DNA of 64,000 nucleotides from Streptomyces sp. NBC_00341. Lineage in GTDB: Bacteria; Actinomycetota; Actinomycetes; Streptomycetales; Streptomycetaceae. The DNA is taken from positions 4,712,001-4,776,000 of the forward strand of contig NZ_CP108002.1 of NCBI RefSeq assembly GCF_041435055.1. Reading direction: 5' to 3'. Below, piece after piece: positions 18,662-26,360 of this stretch. The translations under genes were made by a program, and so were the position numbers. Each line of letters starts with the position of its first letter. Positions within the stretch are counted from its first letter, which is position 1. The notes under the pieces are model-generated. The model did no database searches and had not been told where the DNA came from. It was given only the letters and a program-made list of their open reading frames with translations.

Positions 18662-20188
18662 GTGCCTCGTGGTGATGGACGACTCAACCACGACCTGCTC
18701 CCCGGAGAGAAAGGCCCCCAGGACGCTTGCGGCGTCTTCGGTGTCTGGGCTCCGGGCGAAGAGGTCGCCAAGCTCACCTATTTCGGACTGTATGCCCTGC
18801 AGCACCGTGGACAGGAGTCCGCGGGCATCGCAGTGAGCAACGGGTCGCAGATCCTGGTCTTCAAGGACATGGGACTGGTCTCGCAGGTCTTCGACGAAAC
18901 TTCTCTGGGATCGCTCCAGGGCCATATCGCGGTCGGCCATGCCCGCTACTCCACCACCGGTGCCTCGGTGTGGGAGAACGCGCAGCCGACGTTCCGTGCG
19001 ACCGCGCACGGCTCGATCGCCCTGGGTCACAACGGCAACCTGGTCAATACGGCCCAGCTCGCCGAGATGGTCGCAGACCTCCCGCGCAAGGACGGCCGGG
19101 CCACTCAGGTCGCCGCGACCAACGACACCGATCTGGTGACCGCGCTGCTCGCCGGCCAGACCGACGACGACGGCAAGCCGCTCACCATCGAGGACGCAGC
19201 CACCAAGGTGCTTCCCGAGGTGAAGGGCGCCTTCTCCCTCGTCTTCATGGACGAGCACACCCTCTACGCCGCCCGTGACCCGCAGGGCATCCGCCCGCTG
19301 GTGCTCGGCCGGCTGGAGCGCGGCTGGGTGGTGGCCTCCGAGTCCGCCGCCCTCGACATCTGCGGTGCCAGTTTCGTCCGCGAGATCGAGCCCGGCGAGC
19401 TCGTCGCCATCGACGAGAACGGCCTGCGCACCTCCCGGTTCGCGGAAGCGAAGCCCAAGGGCTGCGTCTTCGAGTACGTGTACCTGGCCCGCCCCGACAC
19501 CGACATCGCCGGGCGGAACGTCTACCTCTCCCGCGTGGAGATGGGCCGCAAGCTGGCGGCAGAGGCCCCGGTCGAGGCCGATCTGGTCATAGCGACGCCG
19601 GAATCCGGCACCCCCGCCGCAGTCGGTTACGCGGAGGCCAGCGGAATCCCGTTCGGCGTCGGGCTGGTCAAGAACGCCTACGTCGGCCGGACCTTCATCC
19701 AGCCGTCACAGACCATCCGGCAGCTGGGCATCCGGCTCAAGCTGAACCCGCTCAAGGAAGTCATCAAGGGCAAGCGCCTGGTGGTCGTCGACGACTCGAT
19801 CGTCCGCGGCAACACCCAGCGCGCGCTGGTCCGGATGCTCCGCGAGGCGGGCGCCGCCGAGATCCACATCCGGATCTCGTCCCCGCCGGTGAAGTGGCCG
19901 TGCTTCTTCGGCATCGACTTCGCGACCCGCGCCGAGCTGATCGCCAACGGCATGTCGGTCGACGAGATCGCCAAGTCGATGGGGGCCGACTCGCTCTCGT
20001 ACATCTCGATCGACGCGATGATCGAGGCGACGACGATCGACAAGCCGAATCTCTGCCGCGCCTGCTTCGACGGCGAGTACCCGATGGAGCTTCCGGACCC
20101 GGAGCTGCTCGGCAAGCAGCTGCTGGAGACCGAGCTGGCGGCAGGCCCTGCGGCGACCGCCGCGGCCGACGCGCTGCGCCGTCCGTGA
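18662..20188 (+). CDS. purF: Amidophosphoribosyltransferase
   Basis: 508 residues from GTG at 18,662. PurF commits PRPP to purine synthesis by transferring ammonia from glutamine. A propeptide of 22 residues ends before Cys23 (PQDACGVFGVWA), the N-terminal nucleophile exposed on processing. The glutaminase domain has YALQHRGQESAGI and GHNGNLVN; the PRPP site is VVVDDSIVRGNTQ near residue 380. Cysteines at CVFEYVYLARPD and in LCRACFDGEYP suit the iron-sulphur form found in Bacillus-like enzymes. purM follows after 60 bases, likely co-transcribed. Confidence 0.97.
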   Translation: MPRGDGRLNHDLLPGEKGPQDACGVFGVWAPGEEVAKLTYFGLYALQHRGQESAGIAVSNGSQILVFKDMGLVSQVFDETSLGSLQGHIAVGHARYSTTGASVWENAQPTFRATAHGSIALGHNGNLVNTAQLAEMVADLPRKDGRATQVAATNDTDLVTALLAGQTDDDGKPLTIEDAATKVLPEVKGAFSLVFMDEHTLYAARDPQGIRPLVLGRLERGWVVASESAALDICGASFVREIEPGELVAIDENGLRTSRFAEAKPKGCVFEYVYLARPDTDIAGRNVYLSRVEMGRKLAAEAPVEADLVIATPESGTPAAVGYAEASGIPFGVGLVKNAYVGRTFIQPSQTIRQLGIRLKLNPLKEVIKGKRLVVVDDSIVRGNTQRALVRMLREAGAAEIHIRISSPPVKWPCFFGIDFATRAELIANGMSVDEIAKSMGADSLSYISIDAMIEATTIDKPNLCRACFDGEYPMELPDPELLGKQLLETELAAGPAATAAADALRRP

Positions 20189-20248
20189 CCCGGACCGTCC
20201 GGCAGCCTTCCCACCAGCCCCGTATCTCCACACGAAAGATCCCAGGCA

Positions 20249-21322
20249 ATGTCTGAGACAACAGGTGCTTCCTACGCGGCAGCGGGCGTCGACATCGAGG
20301 CCGGCGACCGTGCCGTCGAGCTGATGAAGGAGTGGGTGAAGAAGACCCAGCGCCCCGAGGTCGCGGGCCTCGGCGGCCTCGGCGGCTTCGCCGGACTCTT
20401 CGACGCCTCGGCCCTCAAGCGTTACGAGCGTCCGCTGCTCGCCTCCGCCACCGACGGTGTCGGCACCAAGGTCGACCTCGCCCGCCAGATGGGCGTGTAC
20501 GACACGATCGGCCACGACCTCGTCGGCATGGTCGTCGACGACCTGGTCGTCTGCGGCGCGGAGCCGCTCTTCATGACCGACTACATCTGCGTCGGCAAGG
20601 TGCACCCCGAGCGTGTCGCGGCCATCGTGAAGGGCATCGCCGAAGGCTGTGTGCTGGCGGGCTGCGCCCTGGTCGGCGGCGAGACCGCCGAGCACCCCGG
20701 TCTGCTCGGCCCGGACGACTTCGACGTCGCCGGTGCCGGTACCGGAGTGGTGGAGGCCGACCTGCTGCTGGGGCCGGACCGCATCCGCAAGGGTGACGCC
20801 GTCATCGCGATGGCGTCGTCCGGGCTTCACTCCAACGGGTACTCGCTCGTCCGCCACGTCGTCTTCGACCGGGCCGGCTGGACGCTGGACCGCGAGGTCG
20901 AGGAGTTCGGCCGGACGCTCGGCGAGGAGCTCCTGGAGCCGACCAGGATCTACTCGCTGGACTGCCTGGCGCTGACCCGTACGACCGAGGTGCACGGCTT
21001 CAGCCACGTCACCGGCGGCGGCCTGGCCAACAACCTGGCCCGGGTCATCCCCGACGGCCTGCACGCCACGGTGGACCGCTCCACCTGGACGCCCGGCGCG
21101 GTCTTCGACCTCGTCGGCAAGGCAGGTCAGGTCGAGCGGCTGGAGCTGGAGAAGACGCTCAACATGGGCGTCGGCATGATCGCGATCGTCCCGGCGGAGT
21201 CGGCCGACGCGGCCCTGACGACCCTGGCCGACCGAGGCGTCGACTCCTGGATCGCCGGTGAGATCACCGAGCGCGGCACGCACGCGACGGGCGCGGAGCT
21301 CGTGGGCGGGTACGCGCGCTGA
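20249..21322 (+). CDS. purM: AIR synthetase
   Basis: 357 residues from ATG. PurM closes the imidazole ring of FGAM using ATP. Motifs: SYAAAGVDIEAGDRAVELMK at the N-terminus, LLASATDGVGTKVDLARQ, DLVGMVVDDLVVCGAEPLF, CALVGGETAEHPG, ASSGLHSNGYSLVR and GFSHVTGGGLANNLARV. Length and motif order are canonical. Sixty bases after purF. Confidence 0.98.
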   Translation: MSETTGASYAAAGVDIEAGDRAVELMKEWVKKTQRPEVAGLGGLGGFAGLFDASALKRYERPLLASATDGVGTKVDLARQMGVYDTIGHDLVGMVVDDLVVCGAEPLFMTDYICVGKVHPERVAAIVKGIAEGCVLAGCALVGGETAEHPGLLGPDDFDVAGAGTGVVEADLLLGPDRIRKGDAVIAMASSGLHSNGYSLVRHVVFDRAGWTLDREVEEFGRTLGEELLEPTRIYSLDCLALTRTTEVHGFSHVTGGGLANNLARVIPDGLHATVDRSTWTPGAVFDLVGKAGQVERLELEKTLNMGVGMIAIVPAESADAALTTLADRGVDSWIAGEITERGTHATGAELVGGYAR

Positions 21323-21396
21323 AGCGCGAGCACGGCAGCCGGTCCCGGACGCCGGGCGGGTCGACATGGCCCGTCCGGCGGCCGTGGACGGCGGCC

Positions 21397-21447
21397 GTCC
21401 CGGACCGGGACAGCACAGAACCCGGTCCGGGACAGGCCCGGACCGGG
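21397..21447. terminator. Overlapping alternative hairpins between convergent purM and DUF3073 gene
   Basis: Hairpin 1: GTCCCGGACCGGG (21,397-21,409) with CCCGGTCCGGGAC (21,421-21,433). Hairpin 2: CCCGGTCCGGG (21,421-21,431) with CCCGGACCGGG (21,437-21,447). They share the middle arm and cannot form together. The pair lies between two converging genes, so one or both may terminate transcription in each direction. Confidence 0.7.
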
Positions 21448-21466
21448 TTGATGTGTCAGCGCGAGG

Positions 21467-21721
21467 TCAAGCGCCGCGGCGCTGTGACGACGGACCGGAC
21501 TGGTCGTCCTCGTCCTCGTCCTTGTCGTTGTACTGATCCGCGTACTGTGCGTACGGGTCATCTTCCTCGTCGTCGTCCTCGAACGGCTCTGCGTTCGGTG
21601 GTTGACTCGAAGGTGATGCGCCCAGCTCATTGGCCAGACGCGACAGGTCAGTCCCGCCGCTGCTGTACTTCAGCTGACGGGCGACCTTGGTCTGCTTGGC
21701 CTTTGCCCGGCCGCGCCCCAT
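21467..21721 (-). CDS. DUF3073 family small basic/acidic protein
   Basis: 84 residues from ATG at 21,721, starting MGRGRAKAKQTKVARQLKYS, then SGGTDLSRLANELG and a strongly acidic middle (FEDDDEEDDPYAQYADQYND). This is the actinobacterial DUF3073 family, whose function is not established. The basic N-terminus and acidic tail would suit nucleic acid or ribosome association, but that is a guess. Converges on purM. Confidence 0.9.
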   Translation of the reverse strand: MGRGRAKAKQTKVARQLKYSSGGTDLSRLANELGASPSSQPPNAEPFEDDDEEDDPYAQYADQYNDKDEDEDDQSGPSSQRRGA

Positions 21722-22045
21722 GGCTCGACCCCCTCGGTGACGGGGCTCGATGGCCCCAGAGTCTTGACACGCGTTCATGTTTCAGGACGGACTCTCGACA
21801 GAGAGACCGCGCCTGTAGAGCTTCAACGGTACCTGCTTCCGCGGCCATACGGTACGCCGCCCGCGTCACACGCCCCGGAAGAGGACCCGCGAGGGGCTCT
21901 GTCCTCGCTGGTCAACTGCGATTTTAACCTCTTCTGGGCATGCGACCCGCCGACCGGGGTGAGGCATGTCTCCCCGACCGGCGGGTACAGCAGGCTCTGC
22001 GCAGGGGATGGCGCTCCGTAGGGCCCCCGGCGCGGTCGGCGATGG
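21722..22045. other. Region between vdh and the DUF3073 gene
   Basis: 324 bases. A hairpin at 21,945-21,986 (ACCCGCCG...CGGCGGGT with GC-rich inner pairing) is a candidate vdh terminator on the - strand. The remainder holds the presumed DUF3073 promoter. No gene is supported. Confidence 0.5.
21945..21986 (-). terminator. Candidate vdh terminator
   Basis: Outer arms ACCCGCCG/CGGCGGGT pair perfectly; inner ACCGGGG/CCCCGAC pairs with a bulge around a GAGGCATGTC-type loop. It lies about 60 bases after the vdh stop on the - strand. Confidence 0.55.
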
Positions 22046-23146
22046 TCAGCGGCGGGCGGCGTCGGCCATCCGCTGCTCGGCGATCCGGTCGGCCGCCGCG
22101 GCCGGCGGAATTCCATCACTCTTCGCACGTGCGAATATGGCCAGCGTGGTGTCGAAGATCTTCGCCGCCTTGGACCGGCACCGGTCGAAGTCGAAGCCGT
22201 GCAGCTCGTCCGCGACCTGGATGACGCCGCCGGCGTTCACCACGTAGTCGGGGGCGTAGAGGATCGAGCGGTCCGCCAGATCCTTCTCCACACCCGGGTG
22301 CGCGAGCTGGTTGTTGGCCGCGCCGCACACCACGGAGGCGGTGAGCACCGGGACGGTGTCGTCGTTCAGCGCGCCGCCGAGCGCGCACGGGGCGTAGATG
22401 TCCAGGCCCTCGCTGCGGATCAGCGCCTCGGTGTCCGCCGCCACGGCGACCCCGGGGTGCTTCTCGGTGATCCGGCGCACGGACTCCTCGCGCACATCGG
22501 TGACCGTGACCTGCGCGCCGTCCGCCAGCAGGTGCTCGACCAGGTGGTGGCCGACCTTGCCGACTCCGGCGACCCCCACTTTCCGGCCACGCAGCGTCGG
22601 GTCGCCCCAGAGGTGCTGGGCCGAGGCCCGCATGCCCTGGAAGACGCCGAACGCGGTGAGCACGGAGGAGTCGCCGGCACCGCCGTTCTCGGGGGAGCGG
22701 CCGGTGGTCCAGCGGCACTCGCGGGCCACGACGTCCATGTCGGCGACGTACGTGCCGACATCGCAGGCCGTCACGTAGCGGCCGCCGAGCGAGGCCACGG
22801 CCCTGCCGTAGGCCAGCAGCAGTTCGGTCCGCCGGTCGCCCTCGAAGGCTTCCGGGTCCCCGATGATGACGGCCTTGCCGCCCCCGTGGTCGAGTCCGGC
22901 CAGGGCGTTCTTGTACGACATGCCGCGCGCGAGGTTCAGCGCGTCCGCGACGGCCGCCTGCTCGGAGGCGTACGGATAGAAACGGGTACCGCCCAGGGCC
23001 GGGCCGAGGGCGGTGGAGTGGATGGCGATCACGGCCTTGAGGCCGCTGGCACGGTCCTGACAGAGCACGACTTGTTCGTGGCCACCCTGATCCGAGTGGA
23101 ACAGGGTGTGCAGTGCGTCTACAGGCTCGCCGGTCACATCGGTCAC
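22046..23146 (-). CDS. vdh: Valine (branched-chain/aromatic amino acid) dehydrogenase
   Basis: 366 residues from GTG at 23,146, which has GGGAG eight bases upstream; a TTG five codons earlier lacks one. NAD-dependent oxidative deamination of valine and related amino acids to 2-keto acids, feeding acyl-CoA precursors for fatty acids and polyketides in Streptomyces. Motifs: [20 protein letters not shown], catalytic Lys in [29 protein letters not shown], Rossmann [19 protein letters not shown] and [13 protein letters not shown]. Strong likeness to the Streptomyces vdh product as I remember it supports the symbol. Confidence 0.95.
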   Translation of the reverse strand: MTDVTGEPVDALHTLFHSDQGGHEQVVLCQDRASGLKAVIAIHSTALGPALGGTRFYPYASEQAAVADALNLARGMSYKNALAGLDHGGGKAVIIGDPEAFEGDRRTELLLAYGRAVASLGGRYVTACDVGTYVADMDVVARECRWTTGRSPENGGAGDSSVLTAFGVFQGMRASAQHLWGDPTLRGRKVGVAGVGKVGHHLVEHLLADGAQVTVTDVREESVRRITEKHPGVAVAADTEALIRSEGLDIYAPCALGGALNDDTVPVLTASVVCGAANNQLAHPGVEKDLADRSILYAPDYVVNAGGVIQVADELHGFDFDRCRSKAAKIFDTTLAIFARAKSDGIPPAAAADRIAEQRMADAARR

Positions 23147-23327
23147 TGTGGTGACTCCCAATTACGAAGCGGCGGAAAGGCCCTCCTGAAGGTGGGGAGA
23201 GCCCCGGACCGCCCGGCGCGGACGGTCCGTGGCACGAGCTTAAGGCCGCTCGTCCCGCACCGGCGGAGATCTGATCCAGTGGAGCGGATCACCCACGTCC
23301 GGAGTACGGGCGTGACACGATCGCTGC

Positions 23328-24173
23328 ATGTCGGTGGTGTCTTCGGTGCTCGTCCCATACGCGTCCTACCTCCGGGTCTACGAGCCACTGGCCGCCTTCC
23401 CGGAGGCCGAGCGCGCCCACTGGGCGCGCTACGCGGGCCGTGACCTGATCCCCACGGCCCAGGACGAACTGCGCCGTTCGCTGGCCGACTTGGCGGCGAC
23501 CCCGCCGGTCGGTGTGCCGGCCCACGAGAGCGCCGACGCGTTCGTCGCGGAGGTGGACGGGGTGGTGTGCGTCTGCCCGTGGCGGACCCGGCTGCGCGGC
23601 TGGCTGGCGCTGGACGGGCTCGCGGACATGTTCCCCGGGCCGGTGCTCGACGCGGTGCTGCCGCCGGTGGTGCGCGGGCAGGCCGTCGCCGATCACGAGC
23701 GCTGGGCGGAGCGCAATCCGGACGCCCGGCCCTGGATCAGGACGGCGGTGTGGCAGGTCCCGGTGCGCTGGTTCGTCCTCGTCTCGGACGAGGAGCGCGA
23801 GTACCGGGCGGCGGGCGAGGACGGCGAGCCGGCCGTGCTGCGGTACCGGACGCCGATGGTCCAGGCACGCCGCCGGCTGGCGCGGGCGCTGAAGACGCTG
23901 CGCGAGACGATGGACGAGGGACCGCTCACCGAGGGCCTGGTGGACGTCGGCCGCTGGCTGGAGGAGTTCCATCCGCGCGCCCTGGTCGAGCTGGACTACG
24001 GCGGGCTGGTGCACGCCCTGTCGGCGAAGCAGTTGGCCGAGGACCGGAGCGCCGCCGATGTCGCCGAGAGCATCGCGGCACTGCGGGCCGGTGACGGCGA
24101 GGGGGCGAGCGAGGCGTACTCCCGCCTCTCGGAGCGCTGGAGGTCCGTCAGGGACCGTCAGTTCGCGAACTGA
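23328..24173 (+). CDS. Conserved hypothetical protein next to bldC
   Basis: 281 residues, no recognised catalytic motif. It begins MSVVSSVLVPYASYLRVYEP and contains VCVCPWRTRLRGWLALDGLA, VPVRWFVLVSDEER and LVELDYGGLVHALSAKQL. No signal peptide or membrane segment; predicted cytoplasmic and alpha-helical. Its place immediately upstream of bldC appears conserved in Streptomyces from memory, but I know of no function. Confidence 0.8.
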   Translation: MSVVSSVLVPYASYLRVYEPLAAFPEAERAHWARYAGRDLIPTAQDELRRSLADLAATPPVGVPAHESADAFVAEVDGVVCVCPWRTRLRGWLALDGLADMFPGPVLDAVLPPVVRGQAVADHERWAERNPDARPWIRTAVWQVPVRWFVLVSDEEREYRAAGEDGEPAVLRYRTPMVQARRRLARALKTLRETMDEGPLTEGLVDVGRWLEEFHPRALVELDYGGLVHALSAKQLAEDRSAADVAESIAALRAGDGEGASEAYSRLSERWRSVRDRQFAN

Positions 24174-24751
24174 CGGCGGTCTGACAGCGGTCCGGCGGCG
24201 GTCTGACAGCGGCTGCTCGGCGAACTGAAGGCGAACTGACGATCGGTGAACCTGCGTCCCGTGTGACACGTGAGGGTGAAGAGGCGGAAGCGTACTTCCG
24301 TTGTCTTAGGACCTACGTCCCGAACCGGGCCTTTGCCTCAAGCGTGATGGATAGCACTTACGGGGCCCTTGCGTCCTTACCTACTCCTCGTGCCAAAATA
24401 GGACAAGGAGTCCGGGGAGGACTCTGTTCGTCCAATTAAGGGCGAAGTGCTCTGTATTGCGCTCTATGGGGGGTCTGACGACTCCTGATCACCCTGTGAC
24501 TGATCGTCACGGCGGTGTGACTGTCCGCTATGGCATGGTCCATCGGCTTCCGTCGCTGATGAACACCTGGGAGGGCAATTCCATCGGTTTGGCCGACGTG
24601 GCTGGACGGATGGTGTAGTTGTAGTGCCGAGGACAAGCCGTTCGTCCTATAACCGACTCGGCCCGCGTCCGCCATTTCGGGCAACGTGGGTCAAGGTGCA
24701 GAATTTAGAGGAAAGAACCGAGATGGTTCGGTTCTCCCGAGGAGGCCGCTC
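24174..24751. other. Long control region and leader upstream of bldC
   Basis: 578 bases, less GC-rich than the genes around it. It carries TATAAC at 24,648-24,653 as a possible -10, and a hairpin at 24,714-24,735 next to the ribosome site GAGGAGG (24,739-24,745). Several short inverted pairs are present (for example around 24,480-24,515: GTGACTGATCGTCAC), which may be regulator sites. No open reading frame has gene-like features. Confidence 0.5.
24714..24735 (+). promoter_or_regulatory. Hairpin just upstream of the bldC ribosome site
   Basis: AGAACCGA / TCGGTTCT, 8 bp, with loop GATGGT. It ends three bases before GAGGAGG and 16 bases before the ATG, so it could influence translation initiation. 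Confidence 0.55.
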
Positions 24752-24958
24752 ATGACCGCTCGCACCCCTGATGCCGAGCCGCTGCTGACCCCGGCTGAGG
24801 TTGCCACGATGTTCCGCGTGGACCCGAAGACGGTTACCCGTTGGGCCAAGGCAGGCAAGCTCACGTCCATCCGCACGCTCGGTGGACATCGCCGGTACCG
24901 CGAGGCAGAGGTCCGCGCACTGCTTGCGGGTATTCCGCAGCAGCGCAGCGAGGCCTGA
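24752..24958 (+). CDS. bldC: Developmental regulator BldC (MerR-like DNA-binding protein)
   Basis: 68 residues from ATG at 24,752. A winged-HTH of the MerR type without effector domain: LLTPAEVATMFRVDPKTVTR, WAKAGKLTSIRTLGGHRRYR, EAEVRALLAG. BldC binds cooperatively to direct repeats and holds Streptomyces in vegetative growth, controlling entry into development and antibiotic genes. The sequence agrees with the highly conserved BldC as I know it. A strong intrinsic terminator follows. Confidence 0.97.
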   Translation: MTARTPDAEPLLTPAEVATMFRVDPKTVTRWAKAGKLTSIRTLGGHRRYREAEVRALLAGIPQQRSEA

Positions 24959-25473
24959 AAAACCCCTGTCGCCGCAGCACAACTGGGCTTTTGGGTCCCC
25001 CAACCCGACTGGCCCACCCATAGCTCCATATGACGGGCGCCCGCCCCAACGGGCGCCGTACCTGTGCCATGCAGGTCACGTCGTCAGATCGCGCTGGACT
25101 CCGCCGGGTCCAGCGCGATCTTTTTTTGTGCGTACGCGGCCGGCCGCGATCCGGGCCCCGGTCCGCGATGTCCTGCCCGTTCGGGCGCGGGGAAACCGGA
25201 CGCCCGGTTGGCTCCGGACGGTTCTCGTGCGGGCTTGCTCGGGTCTGTGCGGGACTGTGCGACCTCGTCCCGGGAAGGTCGGGCCGGGGCGGTTCGGGGG
25301 CTCATGGGCGGCTCCCGTCGGAGTGGTGCAATTGCACATATTAAATTCGCCAGTTGTAGGAAGGGTGTAAGGCCACCCCTTCTCAAAACTGATTCGGTGA
25401 CACCCGTCACACGGCATGACTCTTGCCAAGTACGAGCCTGCCACTGCATAGGGGCGCGAGAGTGCGCCATTGG
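24959..25473. other. Region between bldC and the DUF6274-like gene
   Basis: 515 bases. It holds the bldC terminator (25,087-25,127) and then unremarkable sequence; an AT-rich patch ATTGCACATATTAAATTCGC at 25,331-25,350 could be a promoter but no gene starts nearby. Nothing else is supported. Confidence 0.5.
25087..25127 (+). terminator. Intrinsic terminator after bldC
   Basis: GATCGCGCTGGAC (25,087-25,099) and GTCCAGCGCGATC (25,108-25,120) form a perfect 13-bp stem with an 8-base loop, followed by seven Ts. This is one of the few T-tailed terminators in the window. Confidence 0.93.
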
Positions 25474-26031
25474 TCACGTGGCGGGGGGACTTTCGTCCTT
25501 CGCCCACCGGGCGGTGGACCGGCCCGCGCGGACCGGTGCTGAAGCTCCCGCTGACGGTACGTCGGCGCGCGGCGGCGGCGAGGTATCGCCAGGGGGCGCC
25601 CCGGCGGCCCGCAGAGGCCCCTCCTGGGGCCCGCTGGGCGGCCCGGACGGACCGGCTGGCTCCCCGGCCGGTCCGGGCGCCGGAGGGGCCGTCACGGGCT
25701 CCATGGCGAGCCGCAGCAGCCGGGCGCAGACCGCGCAGTGCCGGGTGAGGTGGCGATAGCCGGTGGCGGCCGCCAGATGGGCGCGCAGCAGGGCGCGGAT
25801 CTCGTGCCGGGGCGTACGCCGTGCGGCCGTCCGGCGCCGGACCGGTTCACGGATGCCCGCGGTGACCGCCGAGCCCGCGGTAGCCGCCGAGCCCGTCGTA
25901 ACCGCTGTCCCCGCCACGCCTGCCGTGGCCGCTGTGCCCGTCGTGCCCGCCGCGTCTGCCATCCCCGCCGCGCCTGCCGTGGCCGTCCCGAACGCGTCGC
26001 TCCGGAACCCCTCGTCCGTGGATGCCGCCAT
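25474..26031 (-). CDS. DUF6274-like small protein with Ala/Gly/Thr-rich repeats
   Basis: 185 residues from ATG at 26,031, with GGGAGG eight bases upstream. Residues about 18-65 are low-complexity AGTAGTTGSAATAG-type repeats. The recognisable core (about 75-110) is RHEIRALLRAHLAAATGY, then RHLTRHCAVCARLLRLAME, with a CxxC pair that could bind zinc or an Fe-S cluster. The C-terminal 70 residues are Pro/Gly-rich. Known only in Streptomyces relatives as far as I recall; function unknown. The length of the repeats may vary between strains. Confidence 0.65.
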   Translation of the reverse strand: MAASTDEGFRSDAFGTATAGAAGMADAAGTTGTAATAGVAGTAVTTGSAATAGSAVTAGIREPVRRRTAARRTPRHEIRALLRAHLAAATGYRHLTRHCAVCARLLRLAMEPVTAPPAPGPAGEPAGPSGPPSGPQEGPLRAAGAPPGDTSPPPRADVPSAGASAPVRAGRSTARWAKDESPPAT

Positions 26032-26071
26032 CCGCGCCACCTCCCGGTGGATGCGCGCTGCCCCGCGCCGA

Positions 26072-26098
26072 GAAAACAGGGGCAGCCCCTGTTTTCTG
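26072..26098. promoter_or_regulatory. Perfect hairpin in the leader of the DUF6274-like gene
   Basis: AGAAAACAGGGG / CCCCTGTTTTCT, 12 bp with loop CAG. It lies 41 bases upstream of the ATG on the - strand. It may be an attenuator or an operator; on the + strand it ends with TTTTCT. Confidence 0.6.
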
Positions 26099-26132
26099 AG
26101 TACTCGTCGGCGGGCACCGGAGTCAATACGCG

Positions 26133-26165
26133 CGAAAGCCCGGATCCAGGGGATCCGGGCTTTCG
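26133..26165 (-). terminator. Terminator of the single tRNA-Asp gene
   Basis: CGAAAGCCCGGATCC / GGATCCGGGCTTTCG, a perfect 15-bp stem with a 3-base loop, 7 bases after the 3' end of the tRNA. Confidence 0.88.
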
Positions 26166-26171
26166 TTACTG

Positions 26172-26246
26172 CGGTCCTGACGGGATTTGAACCCGCGGCC
26201 TCCACCTTGACAGGGTGGCGAGCACTCCAAACTGCTCCACAGGACC
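26172..26246 (-). tRNA. tRNA-Asp (anticodon GTC), copy 1
   Basis: 75 bases. Acceptor GGTCCTG/CAGGACC, D arm GAGCAGTTTGGAGTGCTC, anticodon arm CCACC-CTGTCAA-GGTGG and T arm CGCGGGTTCAAATCCCG. Identical to the gene at 32,858-32,932. Solitary here, with its own terminator. Confidence 0.97.
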
Positions 26247-26360
26247 AGGTTTTCGCGGCTGCCTTGCGGCTGGCTGCGAAGACAGACTGTACAGGAGGTC
26301 AGAGGGTGCGGTCGACCTCACTTCCGGTGGCCGGCCGGTCACCCGGCCACCGGCGGGCGG

